From assembly GCA_015847255.1 (NCBI GenBank), contig JADLZK010009398.1, positions 62,001-126,000 on the forward strand: a DNA stretch of 64,000 nt, given 5' to 3'. Shown here one piece after another: positions 53,524 to 63,152 of the stretch. Below the pieces are notes generated by a model that saw only the letters and a list, made by a program, of their open reading frames with translations, was not told the DNA's origin and did not search any database. The DNA comes from Hyparrhenia diplandra (Eukaryota; Streptophyta; Magnoliopsida; Poales; Poaceae). Within the stretch, counting starts at the first letter, position 1; every line of letters begins with the position of its first letter. Made by a program: the position numbers and the translations under genes.

Positions 53524-53786
53524 CTCCTTTGCACGAATAGCAAAAATCAGATGCTTTCATCATCCCGTAAGAAGGAATACGTGGTTGCTGAATCATAGCT
53601 GACATAGTATGGTCCAGAATTAGCAGGAAATGATGAGCAAAAGTGAGTATTTTCTAACAAAACAAACAGGCCTGGAAGTTAGCATGTACCTTTGGCATGA
53701 GGGAACATATATCGTTTGCCTTTCTTTCCAGCCGCAAGCAAAAGACACGCATGGCCTGCTGCAGCTCCTATACAAAGTGTGTGGAT
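53524..53786 (-). pseudogene. ClpP/ClpR-like protease subunit, two-exon fragment
   Basis: Plastid ClpP/ClpR proteins form the core ring of the Clp protease. Exon 53690-53786 (after CAG) reads IHTLCIGAAAGHACLLLAAG, then KKGKRYMFPHAK, and ends AAAG|GTACAT. Exon 53524-53598 (after TGTCAG) reads MIQQPRIPSYGMMKASD. The two splice in frame (G|CT gives alanine) across a 91-bp intron. One extra T in the run at GATTTTTGC shifts the frame before the AIRAKE-like end and the donor GAG|GTACGA. The segment corresponds to the middle of the Clp fold. Whether the source was a ClpP or a catalytically inactive ClpR cannot be said firmly. It is a captured fragment inside the Helitron. Confidence 0.72.
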
Positions 53787-53920
53787 CTGCTTGGCAAATA
53801 GTAACCTCATCATGATGTCCGTAAGTGTAGAAAATTGATAAATTTTAACAAAATTCACAGTTTGGACACTGAATTCAATTCATACAAACATCCGGCCCTA
53901 ATCTTATGTTGGTGAAACAT

Positions 53921-53989
53921 AAAGAAACAGAACCTATCGCTCGCTCAATGACTATCGGTGGCTGAACTTAAGTATATCCAACAATCGAG
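53921..53989. repeat. 69-bp perfect direct repeat, copy 2
   Basis: Identical to 53295-53363, 626 bp further on. Confidence 0.9.
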
Positions 53990-54000
53990 AGTAGTAGTAC

Positions 54001-54117
54001 CTGTCGATCTCTTGCGAGATGCGACGCAGATTTCTCCCAGCGCCCTCCAGCGTCTGGTTGCGGATGCTGACGCTGAGCGCCTCTATGCAGACGTTGTCGA
54101 TGTTGTGAAGCAAAGGG
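54001..54117 (-). pseudogene. Unrecognised captured exon
   Basis: One minus-strand frame reads DPLLHNIDNVCIEALSVSIR, then NQTLEGAGRNLRRISQEIDR, and stops at a donor-like ACAG|GTACTA. The helix-rich pattern and G/C third positions look coding. I do not recognise the family. It starts directly downstream of the HRD3-like exon end. Confidence 0.4.
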
Positions 54118-54133
54118 TCTTGGCCACCTCACC

Positions 54134-54545
54134 TCCTGGCGGAAGTAGGAGTACGCGAGGGCCATCTTTGACTGGAGATCTCCCGCGTCGGCGGCAAACT
54201 TGTGCAGCAGGAACGCGAGCGATCGGGATGCCGGGCGCGTCATCCAGGCGCCGGTGAGGAACGCCAGCGCGGACTGCGCGCCCGGGTGTCCCGCCTCTGC
54301 CGCGGCCTCGATCTACGCGGCGGCCGTGGCAAACGCCGCGTCGTCCCCATCGGACGCTGTGGAGAGCATCGTGCGGGCGTCCGCAACGAAAGAGCGCATC
54401 GGCCGGCGAGTCGGTCTCATCGCCGGAGGGGGAGGGCTGGTTGGGTCGAGGAGGGGGACCCAGGAGGACGGGGAGAGGAGCAGGTCGGCGGCCGGCCAAT
54501 CGTCGGCGAAGTCGTCCCACCCATCAGGTGGACACCGAGCGGATG
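54134..54545 (-). pseudogene. HRD3/SEL1-like ERAD component, N-terminal exon fragment
   Basis: HRD3/SEL1L proteins are ER-membrane adaptors of the HRD1 ubiquitin ligase and recruit misfolded proteins through Sel1 repeats. The minus strand reads DGWDDFADDWPAADLLL, SFVADARTMLSTASDGDDAA, then a TAG stop, then IEAAAEAGHPGAQSALAFLT and MTRPASRSLAFLLHKFAADA, then QSKMALAYSYFRQE, ending GAG|GTGAGG, a splice donor. The AEAGHPGAQSALAFL and GDLQSKMALAYSYF blocks match Sel1-type repeats. The signal peptide and later repeats are absent and a stop interrupts the frame. It is the most 5' gene piece in the Helitron. Confidence 0.7.
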
Positions 54546-54888
54546 GAAAAAGAAGGATTTGAGGCAGGGGAACGGGCCGAGCTGGGTGACAGGCCAACAT
54601 CGCTGCTGCGGGCGGTGAACCGGTAGGGGAAGATGCATGGCCGAGGTAGCTGAGAAGACGACATAATGAGAGGCGGCGGACCAAGACCTACACGACGTGC
54701 AAATGGGCGGGGAAGAGGCCGAGCCGAGGAAGTGGAAAGGGCCGCTCAGCCGGTAGGACAGAGCCATCCACGCTGCTAACACGCGCGGCAATGATTAACC
54801 CTGGATTGCAGTTACCAATTAAGCAAATTAATCGTAACCCGCAGAACTCCCCTAGTGGAGGCTCGTTTATAGGAGATTTAGATATAGA

Positions 54889-55586
54889 TCAGTCCGTGTA
54901 TTTTAGTATTTCCTTTTTATTATTTAGACGTTCCTTTCAGGTTAAGTTTTAAATGCAAGCAGCAGCCAGTGGTATAAATATAAACCCCGCCATTGTAAAA
55001 AAGATATCATCCAATCAACAAACAAATCAATCTACACTCTTTACCCTATTTTCTCCCTTCAACCTTCTATATGTTGTTCATCGCTTGATCCGACGACCAA
55101 GGATCATGTTGTTCATCGCTTGATCCGACGACCAAGGATGGCGCCCTAGGCTTGCCGGCCAACCTAGGGCAACCCGACGACGTCCTTGCCCTCGACGGGG
55201 TCCCTCCCGAGGCGAGAGCTTGGCTTGGCTTGTTTGCTAGTTTGCTCGGAAACTAGCCGTTCTTCATCACGTAAGCGCGATTGTTACCCTTTCTTTGGTT
55301 TGTTTGTCAGAACTCACCGCCGAAGCGCGATTGTATTCTCTTCGGTCCATCGTGACCTCTCGAGTGTGTTGGTACGAACCCTAATTTGTGTCAACACCGC
55401 TTGTGGCGTTTCTTTATTCTTTCTTGTAGCATTGGATTTTTTTTTTTTTGAAAGGTAAGGATATTTTGTTGTTGTTGCTAGCTATTCTGTTGGCTGGTGT
55501 ACATTTTCTATTTTTTGTCATGTCGATTTTGATCCTCCGAAAGTGGAAGATAACAAACATCAAATCTTTCGAATGTCATGTGATTA
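54889..55586. other. Host sequence of the Helitron, right side; LTR-like
   Basis: TATAAATATAAACCCCGCCA (near 54972) followed by CATCCAATCAACAAACAAAT resembles the TATA box and leader of a gypsy LTR. No gene is present. It contains a 34-bp tandem duplication (55070-55138). Confidence 0.4.
55070..55138. repeat. Tandem duplication of about 34 bp
   Basis: ATGTTGTTCATCGCTTGATC followed by CGACGACCAAGGAT occurs twice in a row. Confidence 0.88.
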
Positions 55587-55806
55587 CTCCCTCCATCCCG
55601 TAACACATTGTGCATTCTAGAAATTTTAAGACAAAATACACTTATTTTTTTCATAATCGACAATATCATCAATGTGATTACTTCCGATTGGTTGATAAAT
55701 AGAAAGTATTTAATGCAAATTTAGTCTTTGTTCTCCATAATGCATTATATTTGAGGGAGAAGGAAATTTTAAATGCTATAATGGATTGTATTATTGACGG
55801 AGGGAG
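55587..55806. mobile_element. Stowaway MITE, 220 bp
   Basis: The termini are CTCCCTCCATCCCG and TTGACGGAGGGAG, with TA duplications at 55585-55586 and 55807-55808. Confidence 0.9.
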
Positions 55807-56098
55807 TATATGCGTTATATTTTCATTTTTATGACACGTGGCTTGACATCTTTTTATTTTCTAAAAATATGGAAGACAACAAACAAAAACAAATCTTCCG
55901 GGGAGATGTGTAGTCTTATTGTTTGAAAGATTCGAGAGTTAGCTAGACCTCTAGATAGTAAGTATCCCGTGTACACCAATCCAAATTTTGAGGGCGGGAG
56001 GTTATTGCAAAAAACCACAGGAGATGAGGGCCGACGGCGGTAATTTGCAAAATGTGCATCCCTCATTCCCCGGCCATCGGATGGAGGATATGTACGGT

Positions 56099-57838
56099 TG
56101 AAGATCTCTAGTTTGGTTTTGGATAATTAGTGACACCTAAGGACTAATCTCGATACTAAGTGTTTGACTAGATTGGAGATTGGTCGTGTTGAGTTGAGTT
56201 GGTGCATTGTGATCATGGAGGATGCATCGAGGTGATCCAAAAGATGATCAAGCATGCAACTTCGGTGGAGTTTCGAGATCAATTGTCCCCAAGGCAAAGG
56301 TATAACCATAGGCCTTTTGATTTCACACCCAAGACACCATAGAGGGTGTGGGTGATTATAGGATCGATAAGCCGTACTATAAAGAGGGGAAAACTTTCGT
56401 ACATATCGATCCTCACGTGCCTTTAGGTTCAAGATTCATATGCATGCATTCTAACCTAAAGAGCTAACTCCGCGCTTGATGAAAAAATGCTTTCAAAATG
56501 CTAACACATGGTGTCGAGGTGTTCTTCAACGTGTCGGCAACAAGAAACAAGTGACGGAAGTCGGTTTGGAGCAAAGACGAAGGAACGACGAAGAAACGGC
56601 GAAAATTCACGGCCGAGGTGACCGGACGTGGTGACCGGACGCGGTGACCGGACCCGCGACCGGAAGCATGCAAAATCGACCGGACGCACCGGTGTGTGGT
56701 TCCGGTCAAAAGAACAGAGAGCATGTTTTCGTGGTCTATTTCGGGGAGTGACCGGACGCATGCACCGGAAGCATGACCGGACGCATGATTCCTCGACCGG
56801 ACGCATGCCAGGGGTTCTAAATTTGGCATGTTGGGTTTTGTCGGTTGTGACTGGACTCATGCATGAGTCCGGTCGGCGTGTCCGGCCGGCCCGCAGGAAT
56901 TGCATGTTCCTCCCCAACGGCTCCATTTTTAGGTGGAGCCTATTTATACCCCCTTGGCTGCCTCTTGCTCTCTCTCTTGGACATTTAAATCATTCCTAAC
57001 ACCTTTGAGCAAGCAAGCAAGCCTCTCTCCTCTCACTCTTGATTTGAGCTTCATTCTTGAGAGAAGAGTTGATCCAAGTGCATTGCATCGAGTTCTTGCA
57101 TCTAGAGGCACTTGGGGATCGTTGTGAGACGGTGGATTTCCCGTTTCTCTTGGAGATACCGCTCCTAGCCGGCTTGGTAGATTGGTGGAGTTGTTGGCAA
57201 GAAGAGGTGATTGTTTCTTGGCCACCTCCGGTTGATTTGTGAGAGGATTACACACTCCTCGTCGGGAAGACAAAGTGCAAGGAATACATTGCTCGTGCTT
57301 TAGGTTACCTCACTTGTGAGTGGTGTGTTGAGGCTAGCAAGGGCACCGCCTAGCTCAAACACCATCCTTGTGTTGGTCGGCACAACCAGAGAGTAACTTG
57401 TCGGTGTACAAGCGAACTCCGGGTGAACAAATCGACTTGTTCATTGTCTCGGTGTTTGGATCATCACCTTCGAGTGATGGATTATTCTTGTTCCCGGTGA
57501 TTGGTTGACATCCTCTATACGGCGGTATATCTAGCTCGCTCTCTTGCATTACTTTCCTAGTTTACTTTGAGTGGAGAGCTAGCACTTGCTTTGTGTAGTT
57601 GTTCTTGCTAGCATAAGGACCATATTAGGATTGCTCATTAGCTAGAGTAGTGACATAGATCTTGAGTGGACTAGAGATCATAGAAATATTTAGTTTTGTC
57701 ACTAGAAGGCTTGCAAGACCACTAGAGCTAGTGCAAACCACTTTTCGCCGTGTTGTATACTAATCGGTTTGTTTAGTTGAACTTGTAGAAAATTTTTATA
57801 GGCTATTCACCCCCCCTCTAGCCATCTAGGACCTTACA
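56099..57838 (+). repeat. 5' LTR of SIRE-type copia element 2
   Basis: It starts TGAAGATCTCTAG and ends AGGACCTTACA, two bases before the primer-binding site. A TATTTATA box at 56941-56948 follows an array of ACCGGACGC motifs (56613-56870). Confidence 0.75.
56613..56870 (+). promoter_or_regulatory. ACCGGACGC motif array upstream of the LTR TATA box
   Basis: GACCGGACG(C/T) occurs repeatedly (about ten times including variants such as GACCGGAAGCATG and TTCCGGTC), in part at 16- to 18-bp spacing, ending about 70 bp before the TATA box. Its position suggests an enhancer-like function. That is inference. Confidence 0.5.
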
Positions 57839-57840
57839 AG

Positions 57841-57852
57841 TGGTATCGGAGC
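57841..57852 (+). other. Primer-binding site of SIRE-type element 2
   Basis: TGGTATCGGAGC is identical to the site in element 1 and complementary in type to initiator tRNA-Met. Confidence 0.85.
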
Positions 57853-57896
57853 CGTGGCCACCGTTTTAGAAGGCTTAACAACCTCCGGTGTGAAGC

Positions 57897-58880
57897 ATGG
57901 CTAGTATTGTGTTCAACAATGTTGGGGAAAAGCCTCCATTCTTTGATGGAGTCAAGAATTTTGACTATTAGAAGAGATGTATGAGAATGTACTTGGGATC
58001 AATCAATGACCAAGTATGGGAAGTGACCGAGAAGGATTTTGTCATCCTAGACCCTACCAACCTCACACCCACCGACAAGATCCACAAACAATGCAACACA
58101 ATGGCATTGAGCACTCTATACAAGGGAATGGATGTCAAAGTGTTTGAAGGTATTAAGGATCTTGAGAAGGCAAGTGAAGTGTGGGAGAAGCTATGTGAGA
58201 CCTATGAGGGCACCAAGATGGTGAAAAGTGCCAAGTTGTATGTTCTCAAAAGTGAATTTAAGAATTTCAAGATGAAGAAAGATGAGAGCATACCGGACAC
58301 TTTTCATAGGCTACAAGTGATTGTGAATGATCTCAAGGCATTAGAAGTGAAGACATTGGATAGAGACTTTGGGCACAAATTCTTGATGTGCTTGCCCAAG
58401 AGATTTGCCATGTTGAGGAAGATTCTCTTTAGAGGTGCTTTGGACACCATGACACCTAGTGACTTGCTTGGTGAAGTGCTAACCGATGAGAAGGTTGATG
58501 GCATGGAAAATGAGGAAGAGAAGGAAGATGACAAGAGCAAGAAGGTTGTGGCATTTAAGGCCGCCACCACCTCATCCAAGGCTAAGGGCAAGTCCAAGGT
58601 TCAAGAAGAAGATGATGAGAAAGTCAACCATGAGGAGATTGATCAAGAGTTTGCTATGTTTGTGAAGAAATTTAGCAAAGTCTTGAAGAGCAAGAAGTTT
58701 GGGTAAGGCTCTAGAAGAAGAAATGATTCATCCAAGGGCAATGAAGAGCCAAGAAAGTGCTTTGAGTGTGATAGCCCTTATCACATCCTTGCCGATTGCC
58801 CAATCAAGAAAGAAAAAGAAAAGATGAAGGCATACAAGAGTGACAAGACACATAAGAAGAACAAGACCATGACCTTCAAG
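57897..58880 (+). pseudogene. Gag of SIRE-type element 2, broken
   Basis: The ATG at 57897 starts MASIVFNNVGEKPPFFDGVK. A tryptophan codon is replaced by TAG near 57968, after which the frame is open to 58706 (MRMYLGSINDQVWEVTEKDF, LDRDFGHKFLMCLPKRFAML). A second stop at 58704-58706 precedes a CCHC zinc knuckle CFECDSPYHILADC (58758-58799). Gag would form the particle and bind RNA. Only a few point changes separate it from an open frame. Confidence 0.82.
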
Positions 58881-58887
58881 AAAACAA

Positions 58888-59955
58888 ATGATGGTGCTTT
58901 TGTGTGTTCTTTGGGATAGTGATGGCTCCTCCGATGAAGAGGAAGAGAAGCCCAAGACCATGAGTGCAATTGGCCAACACAAGAAGTCATCCCTCTTCGG
59001 CTCATCACCTTCATGCTTTATGGCTAAGGCCACTAAGGTATCATTGCATGAGCATGATGAACTAAGTGATAATGAAGTAAAATATGATAGTGATGATGAA
59101 GAAGATGAATGTGAACCCACTAAAGATGATCTTCTTGAGATGCTTAAGCAAACTCATATCATGCTTAAGACTAAGGACAATGAATGTAGAGCTTTGCAAA
59201 AGAGTGTAAAAACTCTTGAGCAAAACTTTAGTGAGCTAGAGGCCACCCATGAGGGTCTAAAGGAAGACCATGGGGAATTGGAGCTAGCTCATACAAGGCT
59301 TCAAAAGGCCCATACCTTGCTCTTAGAGAAGAATGATAGAGCTTGCTCAATCATCAAGAAGGATGTTGGTTCAACATGTGACATCATAGATGAACCCTTT
59401 ATGGTTGATGTTGAAGAACCATCAATTCCTTCCACATCCACATCAACTCACTCAAGCTCTACTAGTAGTGATGGAGTAATTTTAGATTCATCACTAAAAG
59501 TTGAGAATGAGACTCTCAAAAGAGAGGTGGATGAGCTCACCCACTCCTCGAGGAAGGCATATGGTGGAGATGCCCGCTTGCTAAAGTGCTTGGGTAGCCA
59601 AAGGTTTTCCCTTAACAAGGAAGGCTTAGGCTATGTCCCCAAGAAAGGCAAGAAGGTCTTTGCTACTCCAAAGCCTAGCTTTGTGAAGAGCAATGGGTCC
59701 TATTGCAATAGATGCAAGCAAGTGGGGCATCAAGAGAACAAATGTGCTAAAATGAACATGAACAAGAAATCAAGCAAAGTGCATTCCATACATTTTGATT
59801 CTTGTTATTTGCTTACCAAGGGTGAGAAGGGTGTCAAGGCAAAGTTTGTTGGTACACCCATTGTTGGTCCAAAGAAGAAGGCAATTTGGGTACCAAAGGC
59901 TTTGGTTGCTAACCTCCAAGGACCCAAAGGAAAAAGGGTACCTAAATCTTATTGA
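58888..59955 (+). pseudogene. Gag-pol spacer of SIRE-type element 2 with coiled coil
   Basis: This 355-codon open frame is in a different frame from gag. It has an acidic start (DSDGSSDEEEEK), a long coiled-coil-like part (DLLEMLKQTHIMLKTKDNEC, LEQNFSELEATHEGLKEDHG), a serine-rich linker and a second cysteine/histidine motif CNRCKQVGHQENKC (about 59704-59745). The spacer type is usual in SIRE elements. The ATG at 58888 is an artefact of the frame change. Confidence 0.7.
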
Positions 59956-59999
59956 TTTTCTTGTAGGTGAATTACAAGATTGGGGGAATCATTAGATTC

Positions 60000-61834
60000 T
60001 TGATAGTGGGTGCACTCAACATATGACCGGTGATGCAAGGAAGTTCAACATCATTGATTCAACCCAAGAGAATGGCAAGCCTATTATATTTGGTGATAGC
60101 AAAAGTGGCAAGATACAAGGCATAGGCAAGATAGCAATAACTAATGATTTGACCTTATCAAATGTGGCACTAGTGGACATATTGAAGTACAATTTGCTTT
60201 CAGTGGCACAAATTTATGATCTTGGTTACAAGTGCATCTTTGGTGAAGATAGTGTTGAGATAGTGAATACAAAAGATTCAAGCTTGATCTTCAAGGGAAT
60301 AAGATTTGACAATCTCTACCTTGTGTATTTTGGTGCTAGTGAGACTCAAATTAGTACATGCTTGATATCTCAATCTAACATGGGTTGGCTATGGCATAGA
60401 AGGCTTGGTCATGTGGGTATGAAGCAACTCAACAAGTTAGTGACACATGATCTAGTGAGAGGCTTGAAGGATGTTCACTTTGACAAGGACAAGCTATGTA
60501 GTGCATGTCAAGCCGGCAAGCAAGTTGCCAATACTCATCCAAAGAAGAGCTTCATGAGTACTTACAAGGCATTTGACTTGATTCATATTGACTTGTTTGG
60601 CCCAACCGCATATACAAGCATTGGTGGCAATAAGTATGGATTTGTGATTGTGGATGACTATACAAGATTCACTTGGGTGTTCTTTCTTAATGATAAGAGT
60701 GATGTGTATTCATTGTTCAAGACATTTCTCAAGAGGGTGCACAATGAGTTTGATATCATAATCAAGAAAGTGAGAAGTGACAATGGTAGTGAGTTCAAGA
60801 ACACAAGAGTTGATGAGCTATGTGATGATTATGGAATCATGCATCAACTTTCAGTCAAGTACACACCACAATCAAATGGCCTAGTTGAGAGGAAGAATAG
60901 GACTCTCATTGAGATGGCAAGATCAATGCTTAGTGAGTACAATGTGAGTCAATCATTTTGGGCTGAAGCAATCAACACCGCATGTCACTACATCAATAGA
61001 TTGTATTGCCATCCCATGATGAACAAGACACCTTATGAGCTATTGAATGGAAGAAAGCCAACCATTGCATACTTTAGAGTATTTGGGTGCAAATGCTACA
61101 TATTGAAGAAGGGTGCAAGACTTGGCAAGTTTGACAAGAGGTGTGATGAGGGGTTCCTACTTGGTTATTCCACCACAAGCAAAGCATATAGAGTGTGGAA
61201 CAACTCAAGTGGTGTGTTGGAGGAAGTCCATGATGTTGAATTTGATGAAACAAATGGGTCTCAAGATGAAGATGAGAACCTCAATGATGTTAGTGGAACT
61301 CAATTGGTAAATGCCATAAGGGGTATGGACATTGGTGATATTAGGCCAACTCAAGTTGATGATGACAACAAAGATAAGATGCAATCAACTCAAGCTAGTG
61401 ATGCTCAAGTTCAAGATCAACAACAAGCTAGTACATCATCTCAAGCAACTTCTAGTGATCAACCAAGCTCAAGCAATCAAGTTCCAATACTCCAAAGCTC
61501 AAGCATAGCTAGAGATCACCCAATTGATCAAATTGTTGGTGACATTGCAAGTGGAGTGCAAACTAGAGGAAGACTTGCGGCTTTTTGTGAACACTTTGCT
61601 TTTGTGTCACAAGAAGAGCCCGAGAAGGTTGATGATGCCTTGAAGGATGAAGAATGGGTCATTGCAATGCAAGAGGAGCTCAATAACTTTAATAGAAACA
61701 AGGTTTGGGAATTGGTAGAGAGACCAAAAGACTACAATGTCATTGGAACCAAATGGGTATTCAAAAATAAGCAAGATGAAGATGGCATTGTTGTGAGAAA
61801 TAAAGCAAGACTAGTTGCACAAGGTTACACTTAA
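60000..61834 (+). pseudogene. Protease, integrase and start of RT of SIRE-type element 2
   Basis: The protease signature LDSGCTQHMTGD is at 60000-60035, just after a stop that replaces the residue before it. The frame is then open for about 600 codons. It covers the GAG-pre-integrase zinc site (MGWLWHRRLGHVGMKQL, CSAC), the integrase core (LIHIDLFGP, VRSDNGSEFKN, SNGLVERKNRTLIEMARSML), the family's serine- and glutamine-rich spacer, and the RT start (WVIAMQEELNNFNRNKVWEL, GTKWVFKNKQDEDGIVV). It stops at TAA (61832-61834), where a glutamine codon would be expected. The activities are cleavage of the polyprotein, insertion of cDNA and reverse transcription. Confidence 0.85.
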
Positions 61835-63152
61835 GTTGAGGGTCTTGACTTTGGTGAAACATATGCTCCGGTTGCAAGATTAGAGGCAATTAGAATTCTA
61901 TTGGCCTATGCATGTGCACACAACATCAAGCTCTATCAAATGGATGTCAAGAGTGCTTTTCTCAATGGATTCATCAATGAGCTAGTGTATGTTGAGCAAC
62001 CACCCGGTTTTGAAGATTACCATCATCTCAACCATGTGTAGAAGTTGAACAAAGCATTGTATGGGTTGAAGCAAGCACCTAGAGCATGGTATGAGAGGTT
62101 GAGAGACTTCTTACTCAAGAAAGGCTTCAAGATGGCAAAGTTGACACTACTCTTTTCACCAAGAAGATTGGCAATGATTTGTTTGTGATGCAAATATATG
62201 TTGATGATATCATCTTTAGATCAACAAATCAAGAGTATTGTGAAGAGTTTGCCAAGATGATGGCAAAAAGAATTTGAGATGTCTATGCTTGGAGAGCTCA
62301 CATATTTCCTTAGTCTTCAAATCAAGCAAATGAAGAATGGCACCTTCATTAGTCAAGGGAAATACATAAGAGACATGATCAAGAAGTTTGGCATGCAAGA
62401 TGCAAAGGGCATCAATACACCAATGGGTACCAATGGATCATTGGACAATGATGAAAGTGGCAATATGGTTGATCAAAGGTACTATAGGTCATTGATTGGA
62501 AGCTTACTCTATGTGACCGCTTCTAGACCCGATGTGATGTTTAGTGTTGGCAAGTGTGCAAGATTTCAATCCTCACCTAGAGAGAGTCACCTCACCGCAT
62601 CAAAGAGGATATTGAGATACTTGAAGCACACTCAAAATGTTGGGCTATGGTATCCCAAGGGGTCAAACTTTGAGCTTATTGGATATTAGGACTCCGACTA
62701 TGGGGGATGCAAGGTTGATAGAAGAAGCACAAGTGGCACTTGTCAATTCCTTAGAAGATCTCTAGTATCTTGGTCCTCAAAGAAGCAAAACCGGTGTGAC
62801 ACTTTCAACCGCCGAGGCCGAATACATTAGTGTCGGTAGTTGTTGCGCACAATTGCTATGGATGAGATCAACATTGAAGGACTATGGTTTTGATTTCCAT
62901 CATGTGCCTTTGTATTATGACAATGAGAGTGCTTGCAAGATGACTCAAAACCCGGTCCAACATACAAGAACCAAGCACATTGACATAAGGCATCACTTCA
63001 TTAGAGATCATCAACAAAAGGGTGACATTGCTATCCAACCTATTGGCACCGAAGATCAACTAGCCGATATCTTTACAAAGCCACTAGATGAGAAGAGGTT
63101 TTGCAAGCTAAGAAATGCGTTGAACATCCTTGACTTCTCCAACATGAGTTGA
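61835..63152 (+). pseudogene. Reverse transcriptase and RNase H of SIRE-type element 2
   Basis: RT continues in frame after the stop: LDFGETYAPVARLEAIRILL, QMDVKSAFLNGFI, ALYGLKQAPRAWYERLRDFL, with another stop near 62040. Frame changes before and after the catalytic YVDD (about 62197-62211). Then 62279-62689 gives ELTYFLSLQIKQMKNGTFIS and PMGTNGSLDNDESGNM. RNase H follows in 62796-63152 (LSTAEAEYISVGSCCAQLLW, YYDNESACKMTQNPVQHTRT with KHIDIRHHFIRDH), ending ILDFSNMS at a natural-looking stop. Four or five small lesions inactivate it. Confidence 0.85.

Larger units (their letters stand above)
51808..54888 (-). mobile_element. Gene-fragment-carrying Helitron, 3.08 kb, minus strand
   Basis: On the minus strand the 5' end is TCTATATCTAAATCTCC (starting at 54888, after a host A) and the 3' end is CGCAGCAACGCGCGGGGTGC followed by TTCCCTAG (ending at 51808, before a host T). 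A 5' TC, 3' CTAG, a GC-rich subterminal sequence and insertion between A and T without duplication are Helitron features. It encodes no Rep/helicase. It contains pieces of an HRD3/SEL1-like gene, an unidentified gene, a ClpP/ClpR-like gene and an NRT1/PTR-like gene, all with coding strand minus, and with introns preserved. Confidence 0.85.

Noticed and set aside
54083..54618. Long frames on both strands over the HRD3-like exon (145 codons minus, 138 codons plus)
   Set aside because: They are other-frame shadows of the GC-rich exon whose real frame shows Sel1-type blocks.
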